Source: an uncultured Ignavibacteria bacterium
GTDB taxonomy: Bacteria; Bacteroidota; Ignavibacteria; Kapaibacteriales; UBA2268
Reading direction: 5' to 3'
Length of the DNA stretch: 34,222 nt
Assembly: GCA_903862655.1 (NCBI GenBank)
Contig: CAIOZA010000076.1
Location: forward strand, 1-34,222
The position numbers and the translations under genes are program-made. How positions within the stretch are numbered: position 1 is the stretch's first letter; the number at the start of each line of letters is the position of its first letter. Positions 7,553 to 17,400 of this stretch are shown here, piece by piece. Under the pieces are notes generated by a model. That model was not told the origin of the DNA, did no database searches, and was given only the letters and a program-made list of their open reading frames with translations.

Positions 7553-8104
7553 ATGACAAATAAGCAAAAAATATTCCTTGATATGTTCGATCCGCTGAGG
7601 GACAATCTCTGGCGGTTCTGCTTATCGATGACAAGGAATAGAGATCAGGCAAAGGATTTACTGCAGGAAACCATTGCCGGTGCTTATTCCGCTTTCGATT
7701 CATTGACTCAACCGGGTGCCTTCTTAAGCTTTTTGTTCACAATTGCATCGCGTCAGTATCAGAAAATGTCTGTCAGGACTAACGGGAATGTTCCTCTCGA
7801 TGAGTGGGATTGTTCTTCGCTTGTGTCCGACACGGTTTCTCCGGAAACTCTGACTGATATTACCCTGATGTATCGTGCTCTCGATCAGTTGCCTCACGAG
7901 CAGAAAACAGCTATCGTGCTGTTCGATCTCATGGGTTACTCTCAGCTCGAAGTTACTACGATACAGGACTGCTCGCTCGATGCACTGAAGAAACGGCTAT
8001 ATCGTGGCAGGAAGCAGCTGGCAGAGCTTCTCGGAGCGAATGATGATATTTCAGATGATATTGATCTACCGGTTCATCCAATCCTGGGAGAGGTTACAAA
8101 ATGA
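7553..8104 (+). CDS. ECF-type RNA polymerase sigma factor
   Basis: The 183-aa protein has the two-domain ECF layout. Region 2 (about residues 8-75) includes DPLRDNLWRFCLSMTRNRDQAKDLLQET-like sequence, with the conserved D-x-x-DLLQET motif that contacts core polymerase and the -10 element. Region 4 (about residues 110-165) includes LDQLPHEQKTAIVLFDLMGYSQLEV and LKKRLYRGRKQL, a helix-turn-helix for the -35 element. The region-4 turn is somewhat divergent (TTIQDCSLDAL instead of the usual LGIS-GTVKSR form). The stop overlaps the next gene's start (ATGA), so the two are translationally coupled, as is usual for a sigma factor and its membrane regulator. The start at 7553 is the only ATG giving a complete region 2. 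Confidence 0.93.
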   Translation: MTNKQKIFLDMFDPLRDNLWRFCLSMTRNRDQAKDLLQETIAGAYSAFDSLTQPGAFLSFLFTIASRQYQKMSVRTNGNVPLDEWDCSSLVSDTVSPETLTDITLMYRALDQLPHEQKTAIVLFDLMGYSQLEVTTIQDCSLDALKKRLYRGRKQLAELLGANDDISDDIDLPVHPILGEVTK

Positions 8105-9969
8105 AAAAGGATTTATCCAATATAATCAAAAATGTGCAGAATACCGATATTCCGCCCTTCCCCCTCGACAATTCAGAGCTGGCAAGTGTTCTGGAAAGAG
8201 TAGACAGGAGCGAATCATCCGGCAATTCTAAACTATTTACAAAAAGGGGAATAAAAATGACATCTATAATAACATCAATCTTAATGCTGGGTATATTTGG
8301 TATAAACTACTTATCCAATGACCCGCAACCAGCCACAGTCAAATCGCAGACCGCGAATGTGAAGCAAGAGAATACATTGAATGAGGAAAAGGGGAATATG
8401 AATGTTGCGGAGGTAGGAAAGAAGCAAAAAAAGGAAGAAATAAGTACCAAAAATGAAATTGTGAATACAGAACTTAAAAATAATAAATTTAGAGCTATTA
8501 CAATTGGTCAAGAAACATTTGACATTGCAAGATACGATACAATGCCTGGATGGGAAAAGCTCGGCTATGATAATTATAGTAATAAATTCTTCTATACCTG
8601 CAAAATTTATTTTAGCAGAATAGATTCATCGCAATCTCAAACCATTGAATATTACTCTTTTATAGAAACTTCCGTAGCATTAACACACTATAAAGAATTA
8701 TACTCAAGTTTAGTAGCTCAGAAAATACCAAATTTGGATAAAATTGGATTTGCTAAAAATGACACAGAATTTAAGGAATTATACGATGAAGCAACAAAAA
8801 CAATCAGTTTACAGGATAATGCAATTGAAAATACTAAAAAATTCTCTAAATATGTTTTGTTAGTGACTGTATTGAATAATAAACCAACTTCTATAAATGT
8901 TATCAATCTTGATATTAATGAACTTAAAAATTTGGGAATAAATTATAATGATACATCAATGTATTACAATACTGAGTCATATTATGCAAATCTTAAAGAT
9001 GAAAATGTTTTATCTGATATTATTTCAAAATATAAGGATAGCCCTGAACCTGCGTTAGTAAAACACAAACAAGAAATACTCTGGAAATGCAATCCAAAAG
9101 GTATAGGTACTGTTATGTTTATAGGTTCAGATGACTATCAATTGAGAAAAGAAAAAAACATCTTTATTCCAAAAGACAATATAATACCATACGATGGCTG
9201 GAGCAATAAAGAATTCTGTATGACATGTCCTATTATGACAGGAACAGGAAAAAGTATTAAGTATGACTACTCCCCACTAGCTTTTGAAAATATTCTTTTT
9301 AAAGAATTATATATAAAATACACAGAAGCAGAGTTTTTTAATTCGATAATCAATAAACCCAGCGATTCATTGGGAAAATCTCTAATATCTCGAGTAGCAA
9401 ATAATCGCTTATCTGTATTTCAAGCTTATCAAAATCGAATTTTAATGAACTATTTGATTCCAGTAGAAATTATGTTCCCTTATCAAAAATCAACAGATTC
9501 TTCTTATGATCAAATATCTGAAGTACTATGGTATTTACCGACCAAAGAGTTTGTTGAAGCACTGCCCGAAAGATACCGAAATGTTTTAAGCAGGGAATTG
9601 AAAGCTATTGAGTTGATAGAATCAGGTAAGATGATGCCCGAAGAAGCATGCAAGGGACTCAGCGTCGATGAAACATTCTTTGAACTGTGTAAATTATCTT
9701 CCGAATCGGTCAAGGATATCAATGTATTTCCAAATCCATTCAATGATAATGGCAAAATTAAGTTCTTCCTTCTCAATGATCGAATTGTAAATATGACAAT
9801 CCATGATGTATCAGGTAATTATATCAAGACATTGATCAACTGGGAAAAATTGCAAAAAGGTGAAAAGACAATTGACTTCGATATGAATGGATACCAAAGT
9901 GGAACATACATCATTAATATCTCAACCGATAATTCTGAGCGAGTTAACAAGCGGTTTGTGAAATTATAA
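8101..9969 (+). CDS. Membrane protein with anti-sigma-like N-terminus and T9SS sorting domain
   Basis: The 622-aa product begins inside the sigma factor gene (ATGA overlap). Residues 1-50 are cytosolic and include IIKNVQNTDIPPFPL, resembling the I..V..V.PPPF opening of Bacteroidota anti-sigma-like proteins. No HxxxCxxC zinc motif is present. TKRGIK precedes a single hydrophobic span (about 54-71), predicting N-in/C-out topology. A Lys/Glu-rich linker (about 72-125) leads into a large unrecognised extracytoplasmic region with scattered Cys. Residues from about 540 form a type A T9SS C-terminal domain (INVFPNPFNDNGKI ... YQSGTYIINIS ... VNKRFVKL). An alternative start, Met53 at 8257, follows a good Shine-Dalgarno (AAAAGGGGAATAAAAATG) and would make the span an N-terminal signal. 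A role as regulator of the adjacent sigma factor is inferred from coupling and topology, not shown. Confidence 0.85.
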   Translation: MKKDLSNIIKNVQNTDIPPFPLDNSELASVLERVDRSESSGNSKLFTKRGIKMTSIITSILMLGIFGINYLSNDPQPATVKSQTANVKQENTLNEEKGNMNVAEVGKKQKKEEISTKNEIVNTELKNNKFRAITIGQETFDIARYDTMPGWEKLGYDNYSNKFFYTCKIYFSRIDSSQSQTIEYYSFIETSVALTHYKELYSSLVAQKIPNLDKIGFAKNDTEFKELYDEATKTISLQDNAIENTKKFSKYVLLVTVLNNKPTSINVINLDINELKNLGINYNDTSMYYNTESYYANLKDENVLSDIISKYKDSPEPALVKHKQEILWKCNPKGIGTVMFIGSDDYQLRKEKNIFIPKDNIIPYDGWSNKEFCMTCPIMTGTGKSIKYDYSPLAFENILFKELYIKYTEAEFFNSIINKPSDSLGKSLISRVANNRLSVFQAYQNRILMNYLIPVEIMFPYQKSTDSSYDQISEVLWYLPTKEFVEALPERYRNVLSRELKAIELIESGKMMPEEACKGLSVDETFFELCKLSSESVKDINVFPNPFNDNGKIKFFLLNDRIVNMTIHDVSGNYIKTLINWEKLQKGEKTIDFDMNGYQSGTYIINISTDNSERVNKRFVKL

Positions 9970-9985
9970 AAACTATTCAATCTCT

Positions 9986-10022
9986 AACCCGCTTCAAGTC
10001 CATATTTGGAGCGGGTTTTCAA
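9986..10022 (+). terminator. Terminator after the sigma/regulator operon
   Basis: AACCCGCT (9986-9993) pairs with AGCGGGTT (10010-10017), followed by a short T-run (TTTTC). The T-tract is weak, but position directly after the gene and the GC stem support it. It separates this operon from the next gene. Confidence 0.7.
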
Positions 10023-10159
10023 TTAACATATAATTAATAAATATTAATTGCTTTGAAGTAAGTTGTAAATATTATAAATTACAGATGCTACAAATCTGAA
10101 ATCAAATTATCTTTCTGACATAGATCTGAATTTTCAATTCTTACATACATGAGGTTAAT

Positions 10160-11464
10160 ATGAAACTGAAGAGTATCTTGTTGATTGGTCTTTTGATTTT
10201 GTCTGCATTGCCTGCTTTTTCTCAGTTTTCGCAGTCGGGCACAGATTTCTGGCTCTGCTTTATGCAGAATTATAAGGAAAGCAAACCATCAACATCCGGA
10301 ACCATAACCGGTCCACCATCATCAGCCTTAACTCTAACCCTTTATATTTCATCAGAAAGCAAGGCTAAAGTTGAAATCACCTGCAAGGGAGAGAACTACA
10401 GCACAAGCTTGGAGCTGGAACCCAATAAAATGTCAACTGTTATGCTTCCAACTGAATTGCAGATAACATCGAACAACGTCAAAAGCGTGCAGGGTATTCA
10501 TATCACTTCGGATGCTAAGATCGTTGTCAATGCCCTAAGTTCCAGATTACAGACGACAGATGGATTCACAGTCCTGCCTGTTCAATCAATAGGCAATGAG
10601 TACACTGTAATAAGCAGACCTGATAATGAGGGATTACTTTCTGAATTTGCAATAGTAGCAACTGAGGACGGCACCGAAATAAAAATAAAATCTGATGATA
10701 TTAGAAAAGCAAGCAGAGGAATAAACGAGGTAAATGAAATAAAATTAAATAAGGGTGAAACATTTCAGTTAAACTCTGATTATAACAAAAATACTCTAAA
10801 TGATCTGTCTGGAACAATCATTACTTCAAATAAAAAAATATCCGTGTTCAGCGGGCATCAGTGCAGTTATGTGCCTGAGAAGATTATGGCATGTAATTTT
10901 TTAGTAGAGCAGTTGCTTCCCAAAAATTTCGCAGGAACTACTTTCTTTATCTCCCCATTATCTATGCGCTCAAAATATTCGATTAAGATAGTGGGACAGG
11001 ATGAAAATAATATACTCGTAATTAACGGTAATGAGGGTATATTGCTTAATCGCGGTGAGTCTTATGAAAATGACGCTTTGAATGAAAATGTTACCATTAA
11101 ATCCGGTAAACCTGTAATTGTCACTCAATTCAGTCAGGGCAACAGAAACGGAGATAGCGTTGGAGATCCGATGATGTTACTGGTACGCCCTGAGAGCATT
11201 TATCAGATGAGCTACCTTGTGAATGTGCCAGAATTGCCAAGTTTCGAGAGTTTTGTCAATATTTCAATTCCTAAAGATGGGCTGGCTGCATTGACGATTG
11301 ACGGAGTGAAAGTTGACACACAAAAGTTCAACGAATTTTATGATACAACTATGATGACCGGAACCATAAAATTAACACCGGGTGCGCATATCATTAAATC
11401 TTCTGTCCCGTTCGGAATTAGTACTTATGGATTTGGAAGTTTCGATGCCTACGGCTGGATGTAG
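10160..11464 (+). CDS. Secreted IgGFc-binding-domain protein
   Basis: The 434-aa protein starts with a signal peptide (MKLKSILLIGLLILSALPAFSQF). The mature part is a single copy of the IgGFc-binding N-terminal domain type. It opens with GTDFWLCFMQNY and has the central VNALSSRLQTTDGFTVLPVQ and IGNEYTVISRP segments. A long beta-rich body follows (FSGHQCSYVPEKIMACNFLVEQLLP, GKPVIVTQFSQGN), closing with YGFGSFDAYGWM. In Bacteroidota this domain usually belongs to large surface or adhesin-like proteins; the antibody-binding name comes from animal FCGBP and does not imply that function here. No T9SS tail follows; the protein stops at the domain boundary. A GAGG Shine-Dalgarno at 10151-10154 supports the start. 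It is monocistronic, with terminators on both sides. Confidence 0.85.
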   Translation: MKLKSILLIGLLILSALPAFSQFSQSGTDFWLCFMQNYKESKPSTSGTITGPPSSALTLTLYISSESKAKVEITCKGENYSTSLELEPNKMSTVMLPTELQITSNNVKSVQGIHITSDAKIVVNALSSRLQTTDGFTVLPVQSIGNEYTVISRPDNEGLLSEFAIVATEDGTEIKIKSDDIRKASRGINEVNEIKLNKGETFQLNSDYNKNTLNDLSGTIITSNKKISVFSGHQCSYVPEKIMACNFLVEQLLPKNFAGTTFFISPLSMRSKYSIKIVGQDENNILVINGNEGILLNRGESYENDALNENVTIKSGKPVIVTQFSQGNRNGDSVGDPMMLLVRPESIYQMSYLVNVPELPSFESFVNISIPKDGLAALTIDGVKVDTQKFNEFYDTTMMTGTIKLTPGAHIIKSSVPFGISTYGFGSFDAYGWM

Positions 11465-11481
11465 AGGAAGGTAACTCTTAT

Positions 11482-11520
11482 AAAAAAAATCCCGCTGAAT
11501 AATCAAATATCCGGCGGGAT
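11482..11520 (-). terminator. Rho-independent terminator of the elongation factor G gene
   Basis: Read on the - strand, ATCCCGCCGG-type sequence (11511-11520) pairs with CAGCGGGAT (11489-11497) and is followed by eight T residues (A-run at 11482-11489 on the + strand). It lies 26 bases beyond the fusA stop. The + strand gene ending at 11464 has no clear T-run, though the stem could still act on it. Confidence 0.88.
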
Positions 11521-11545
11521 TGTCTATTTAAATAATCTATACGAT

Positions 11546-13630
11546 TTATTTCAGGCTTTTCTTGTATTCTTCTATGATGTCTTCCTGAACGCTCTTAGGC
11601 ACGGGAGCATATTTGAGGAATTCCATTGTGAATTCGCCCTTGCCCTGTGTCATTCCGCGTAAATCCGAGGAATAACCGAACATATCCTTCAATGGAACTT
11701 CAGTCTCAACAACAACAAATCCAACTTCGTTACTTGTGTTGATGATGATTCCTCTGCGCTGATTGATCTGACCGATAACAACACCCTGAAATTCTTCCGG
11801 AGCAGTTGTTTCGAGCTTCATAATCGGCTCAAGAATGATAGGCTTTGCTTTGGGGAAAATTTCCTTTAGAGCATATTTTGAAGCAATCTTGAATGCCATT
11901 TCCGATGAGTCAACTGCATGTATCGCGCCGTCGTTCAGAACGGCTCTAACGTTTACCATTGGTTGATCGATAAGGAATCCTTCTTTCAACTGTTCGTGGA
12001 ATCCCTTGTCGCAAGCTGGAATGTATTCTCTCGAAATAACACCACCAACGATTTTATCAACGAATTCATAATTTTTATTTTCTTCTGCTGGAATTGGTTC
12101 AATGTATCCGCCCACACGTGCGAACTGACCGGATCCACCTGTCTGCTTCTTGTGTGTATAGTTGAACTCAGCTCTCTGAGTTATTGTTTCGCGGTAAGCA
12201 ACTTTGGGTTTACCGATAATAACTTCGCAATTATATTCACGTTTGATACGCTCAACGTAGATCTCAAGATGAAGTTCGCCCATACCGCGGATAATTGTTT
12301 CACCGCTGTCTTCATCGCGTTTCACCTGGAAAGTAGGATCTTCCTTAGTGAATCTGTTGAGTGCTTTCGAAAAGTTAACCTGTCCTGATTTATCCTTGGG
12401 AGAAACAGCTAACTCAATAACCGGACTTGCGACGAACATCGATGTCATTGAGTAGTTTACTGAATCATCTGTGAATGTATCACCCGATGAACATTCTACT
12501 CCGAATAAAGCCACGATATCTCCTGAGCCTGCTTCATCGATGTCATGCATTTCATTTGCATGCATACGAACCAAACGAGGAACTTTGATTTTCTTTTTTG
12601 TTTTAATATTGTGGATGAAGTCACCCTTTTTGACTTTACCCTGATATATGCGCATATAAGTAAGCTGACCGAAACGCCCGTCCTCAAGTTTGAATGCAAG
12701 ACCAACAAAAGGCTTTGAATCATTTGTTTCGAGAGTAACTTTCTCTTCGTTATTATCAAGATCGAGTGCGAAATTTTTCTTTTCATTAGGAGCAGGAAGG
12801 AAATCTCCGACTGCATCGAGCATCAGCTGGACACCTTTATTCTTCTTTGCTGTTCCAACAAGAACAGGAGTAATGTGCAAAGCTATTGTCTGACGTCTGA
12901 TCGCCGGCACAAGTTCTTCTATTGTAACAGGCAGATCAGCTAAAAATTTCTCTGCTATACCATCTTCAAAGTCAGATAACTTCTCGATGAGCTGATTTCT
13001 GCGATTTTTCGCCTCTTCCAACAGATGTTCGGGGATCTCGGCATAGCGAATATCTTCGCCGCTTTCGCCGTCGAAGTAGACAGCCTGCATTTTGAGCAGA
13101 TCTATAACACCTTCGAAAGCATCTTCGAGACCAATTGGAATATTAATCATTACAGGGCTGATATGGAGCTTTTCGTCTAATTGCTGAACCACTCTGTCAG
13201 GATTAGCACCCGAACGGTCAACTTTGTTAATGAAGGCGATTCTGGGAACTGCATAGCGGCGCATCTGTCTGTCGACTGTTGAAGTCTGACTCTGGACACC
13301 TGCTACTCCGCAAAGAACAAGAACTGCACCATCGAGAACACGAAGCGCACGTTCAACTTCGACAGTAAAATCGATATGACCCGGAGTATCAATCAAGTTA
13401 ATATGATAATCTTTCCACTTCGCATAAGTAGCGGCGGATTGGATTGTTATTCCCTTTTCTCTTTCGAGGTCCATCGAGTCCATTGTCGGACCTGAACCGC
13501 TTTTGTCGCGGACTTCGATAATCTGGTGAATTTTTCCGGTATAGAACAGAACGCGTTCGCTGAGGGTTGTTTTACCCGAGTCGATGTGCGCTGCTATACC
13601 TATGTTCCTGACTTTTGATATGTCAAGCAT
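11546..13630 (-). CDS. fusA: Elongation factor G, EF-G1 of mitochondrial/spirochaete type
   Basis: The 694-aa GTPase catalyses ribosomal translocation. G1 is AHIDSGKT (residues 14-21), G3 is DTPGH (81-85) and G4 is NKVD (135-138). Domains II to V follow at full length, including [19 protein letters not shown] and the C-terminal [20 protein letters not shown]. Several features match the mtEFG1/spdEFG1 subgroup better than the usual bacterial EF-G: Ser instead of Ala in AHIDSGKT; the [20 protein letters not shown] switch-I form; and [25 protein letters not shown]. That assignment is from recalled sequence similarity. No ribosomal protein or tuf gene is adjacent, unlike the str operon, so this is a solitary copy. 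No strong Shine-Dalgarno precedes the ATG at 13630. Confidence 0.96.
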   Translation of the reverse strand: MLDISKVRNIGIAAHIDSGKTTLSERVLFYTGKIHQIIEVRDKSGSGPTMDSMDLEREKGITIQSAATYAKWKDYHINLIDTPGHIDFTVEVERALRVLDGAVLVLCGVAGVQSQTSTVDRQMRRYAVPRIAFINKVDRSGANPDRVVQQLDEKLHISPVMINIPIGLEDAFEGVIDLLKMQAVYFDGESGEDIRYAEIPEHLLEEAKNRRNQLIEKLSDFEDGIAEKFLADLPVTIEELVPAIRRQTIALHITPVLVGTAKKNKGVQLMLDAVGDFLPAPNEKKNFALDLDNNEEKVTLETNDSKPFVGLAFKLEDGRFGQLTYMRIYQGKVKKGDFIHNIKTKKKIKVPRLVRMHANEMHDIDEAGSGDIVALFGVECSSGDTFTDDSVNYSMTSMFVASPVIELAVSPKDKSGQVNFSKALNRFTKEDPTFQVKRDEDSGETIIRGMGELHLEIYVERIKREYNCEVIIGKPKVAYRETITQRAEFNYTHKKQTGGSGQFARVGGYIEPIPAEENKNYEFVDKIVGGVISREYIPACDKGFHEQLKEGFLIDQPMVNVRAVLNDGAIHAVDSSEMAFKIASKYALKEIFPKAKPIILEPIMKLETTAPEEFQGVVIGQINQRRGIIINTSNEVGFVVVETEVPLKDMFGYSSDLRGMTQGKGEFTMEFLKYAPVPKSVQEDIIEEYKKSLK

Positions 13631-13899
13631 TGTCGTAACTTTCGAAAATTAAAAAAAGTAAAATTCTATTCCATATTGAACAGTATAGAAATATTGTTAA
13701 CGATTATAATAAAAATATATTATTTTAAATAACAGAAAAACATTAATTGTCCAAAAGGAAATTGCAATTTGCACTTTTTTTGTTAATAAAGTATAAATTC
13801 CGTAAAGATTGTTTTTTTCGTACTTCGGCAGGATATTAAACATTTGATCTGGGAATGATTTTTGGAATCAATTGAATTAGCCTTCTGTGTTTGATTTTT

Positions 13900-14325
13900 G
13901 CATCGAAGATGCTGAATATGAATATCCGCGGGTAAAACTCGTTGAGAGCCAGAATCAATACCAACCAGCCCTTCGGGGAAGTATTGGGAAAAACAACAGA
14001 TCGCATCAATTAAGTGGTTTTTTTGAATTTCTCTCCCGCTAGGGAGAACAGGTCGGTAGAAAATCGTTCATCGTTTGATTAGTTCCGTCCCGTACGGGAC
14101 GGCAGCAGATAGTGTGGATTGATTGATTCTACCGATCTGTTGTGCCAACGGCACAGAATACAGAGATACCTGCATGAGCAGGTATGACAGCATTTTAGAG
14201 AATAGGGTTTAGGGATTAGTTTAGGAAGAATACAACTGGATTCCTCACTTCTTTCGGAATGACACGCTCGAGAGATTCGCTCCGTTAGGCATACGGCATC
14301 CTCATGCGCAGGCATGACAAGTTAA
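13900..14325. repeat. Cluster of short palindromic repeats in a 783-base intergenic gap
   Basis: Between fusA and the tricorn gene (13631-14413) no gene is seen. From 13900 on, the DNA is a mosaic of hairpins. They include GCATC-GAA-GATGC (13900-13912), CGGGT-AAA-ACTCG (13929-13941) and TCTCCC-GCTA-GGGAGA (14032-14047). An 18-base perfect palindrome, CCGTCCCGTACGGGACGG, lies at 14085-14102, with TGTGCC-AAC-GGCACA near 14141-14155 and ATACCTGC-ATGA-GCAGGTAT at 14166-14185. An outer pair, 14048-14061 with 14127-14140 (13 of 14 complementary), encloses the 18-base palindrome. A copy of the GGATTC..GAATGAC repeat follows at about 14241-14265. The first part (13631-13899) is plain AT-rich sequence. 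Confidence 0.75.
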
Positions 14326-14413
14326 AAATACAATGATTCCCAACTTTTTTGAAACTTTTTGGGGAAATATCAGTAATTTGAACTAATCTCCATTAATTAA
14401 TCTGAGGAAAAAT

Positions 14414-17400
14414 ATGAAAATACGGTCAACTACTCTGTTGGTGCTATGTTTGATAACAATTCAATTGCTGCAGTTGTCTGCTCAATCGTCTCCTAGCGAG
14501 AGCCGGATGATGTTCCAGCCTGCAATATCGAAAGATAAAATTGCATTTATTTATGGAAATGATCTCTGGACTGCTAACCCAGATGGATCTAATTCGAGAA
14601 GATTGACTGCAGATGTTGGAATCGAATCAAATCCATTCTTTTCTCCTGACGGGAAATTTATTGCATTCTCAGCTCAGTATGACGGAAACGTTGATGTATT
14701 CATAGTTCCAGCCGATGGTGGTATTCCCAAAAGGCTTACATGGCATCCGATGGGCGATGTCTGCTGTGGATTTACCCGTGACGGAAAGAATGTTCTGTTC
14801 ACTTCGGCTATGAATTCATTCACAGGAAGATACTCTCAATTTTATACTGTGCCAATCGAAGGCGGTTTCCCTGTCTCGCTGAATATTCCCACAGGATTCA
14901 AGGGCAGTTATTCACCCGATGGTACGAAACTGGCATACACTCCCAAACGTGAGGTATATCATCAATGGAAGAAGTACCGAGGCGGAACATTCGGTACGAT
15001 CTGGATTTGCAACCTGAAGGATTTGGCAATCGAGAAAATTCCACAACCTGCTGAAACATGCAATGATGCCGATCCAATGTGGGTTGGGGATAATATTTAT
15101 TTCAATTCGGACAGAAACGGTGAATTCAATATCTTCCAGTTCAATACCAAAACAAAGGAAATTAAACAGTTAACAAATTATACTGATTTTCCGATCAAAA
15201 CCTGCGGAGTCGGTGACGGAAAGATAATATTCGATCATTCAGGTTACCTGAACGTTCTCGATCTAACAACTGAAAAAGTTCAAAAACTGACTTTGAATCT
15301 CAATGCCGATCTCGTAACTCTAAGAAAGAAATATATCAAAGGCTCCGATTACGTAAGAGAATTTGGGCTTTCTCCATCGGGGGCGAGAGCAACATTCAAC
15401 ATGAGAGGCGAGATCGTTACGGTTCCCGCAGAAAAGGGAGATGTTCGCAATCTTACAAGAACTATGGATTCGCATGAAAGAAGTCCATCTTGGTCACCCG
15501 ACGGACAGAAGATTGTATGGTTTTCTGATGAGGGCGGAGAATATATTCTGAATGTGTCACATCAGGACGGCAAAGGCGAGGCAAGGAAATATAAGCTGAT
15601 GGGTGCAGGATTCTACGATAGTCCTGCATGGTCGCCGGACGGCAAGAAAATTTGTTATCACGACAACAGCAACACATTATTCATAATTGACCTTGAATCA
15701 GGAAAATGCAAAAAATTCAGCGATTATGAAGCGTACAATCAAGCTCAGAATGCCGCATGGGCACCTGACTCAAAGTGGATTACTTACACACTAGTGGATA
15801 AAAACTGGCTTCAGAGGGTTTTCATTTATTCACTCGATAAAGATAAAACTTATCCCATTACAGACGGTATGAGCGACGTTTTCGAACCAAGATTCGATGC
15901 TTCCGGAAAGTATCTCTACTTCTTCGGCTCAACTAACGCAGGTCCCGTCAGACAGTGGTTTGATCAGTCGAATGCAGACATGAAGATGACCTCCAATCTA
16001 TATCTTACTGTTCTTAACAAAGATTCGCTGTCACCATTAGCAAAAGAAAGCGATGATGAGAAACCGAAAGCTGAAGAAACCGACAAAAAGAAGGACGATA
16101 AGGATAAGGACAAAGATAAAGGAAAAGCCGACGCAGATAAGGATAAAGAAGTAAATACTATTATTGATTTAGATGGAATTGCAAACAGGATTATTTCTAT
16201 TCCTATCCCCGAGGGCAACTATTCTAATCTTCAGACAGGCAAAGAGGGTGAAATCTACTATATAGAATCACCATTCTCAGATTTGGGTGGATCAGGAGCT
16301 CAACCTGAATTATTCATGTTCAATCTGAAAAAACGCAAATCAGAATCAATTCTGAATGTATGTAATAATTATTTAATATCCCCCGATGGAAGCAAGATTC
16401 TGTATCAGAGCGGTTCATCGTGGGGCATATCCAATGCCGGAGCGAAGGTTGATCAATCACAGGGGAAACTTAACATGGATGCTATCGACATTCAGATCGA
16501 TCCTCAGGCAGAATGGAAGCAAATATTCAATGAAGTCTGGAGAATTAACCGCGATTATTTCTATGATCCAAATTTCCATGGTGCAGACTGGCAAGCAATG
16601 AAGACCAAGTATGAGCAATTTCTGCCCTATCTGTCATGCAGAGCTGATTTGAACCGACTTATTCAGGCACTTTGCTCAGAACTAGTTGTTGGACATTCAT
16701 ACAGTGGTGGTGGAGATTATTTCATTAACAAAAAAGGAGTTCCGGGTGGCTTGCTTGGTGCTGACTATCAGATTAAGTCTAACAGATACCAATTTAAGAA
16801 GATTTATGGTGGTCTGAACTGGACACCAAGTCTTCGCTCTCCACTAACTGAACCTGGTGTAAAGGTAAATGAAGGTGACTATCTGATCAAAGTCAACGGT
16901 CAGGAAATCACTGCATCGGACAATATCTATGCAGTATTCGAAAATACTGCCGGAAAAATTTGCGAAATTACAGTTTCAAACAATTCAAACGGTAAGGATT
17001 CACGCACTTATCAGGTTACTCCGATTGCAAACGAAGGCTCATTGCGTAACCGCAACTGGGTGGAATCCAATATTAAAAAAGTACACGATGCTACAAACGG
17101 AAAAGTTGCTTATGTCTGGGTGCCCGATACACATATTGGCGGTCATGAGTCATTCAAGCGTTACTTCTTCCCACAGGCAGATAAAGATGCCATAATCGTC
17201 GATGAACGCTTCAATGGCGGAGGTTTAGTCGCAGATTATTATATTGATATATTGAAAAGACCATATATATGCTCCAATTCTGGCAGATACGGCACTGATT
17301 CCAAAGTTCCCGGTGCATCGATTCAGGGTCCAAAGGTCATGCTTATAGACGAGAATGCCGGCTCAGGTGGAGATTTGCTTCCATGGATGTTCCGCAAGTT

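Noticed and set aside
11918-12388. 156-aa open frame on the + strand inside fusA
   Set aside because: Antisense to conserved EF-G coding sequence; composition is that of a shadow frame and there is no start signal.
14079-14315. 78-aa open frame on the - strand within the palindrome cluster
   Set aside because: The predicted peptide (for example CHSERSEES) is a well-known artefact of translating the dispersed GAATGAC repeats.
13900-14325. CRISPR array
   Set aside because: The palindromes are all different and irregularly spaced; there are no regular direct repeats or cas genes.
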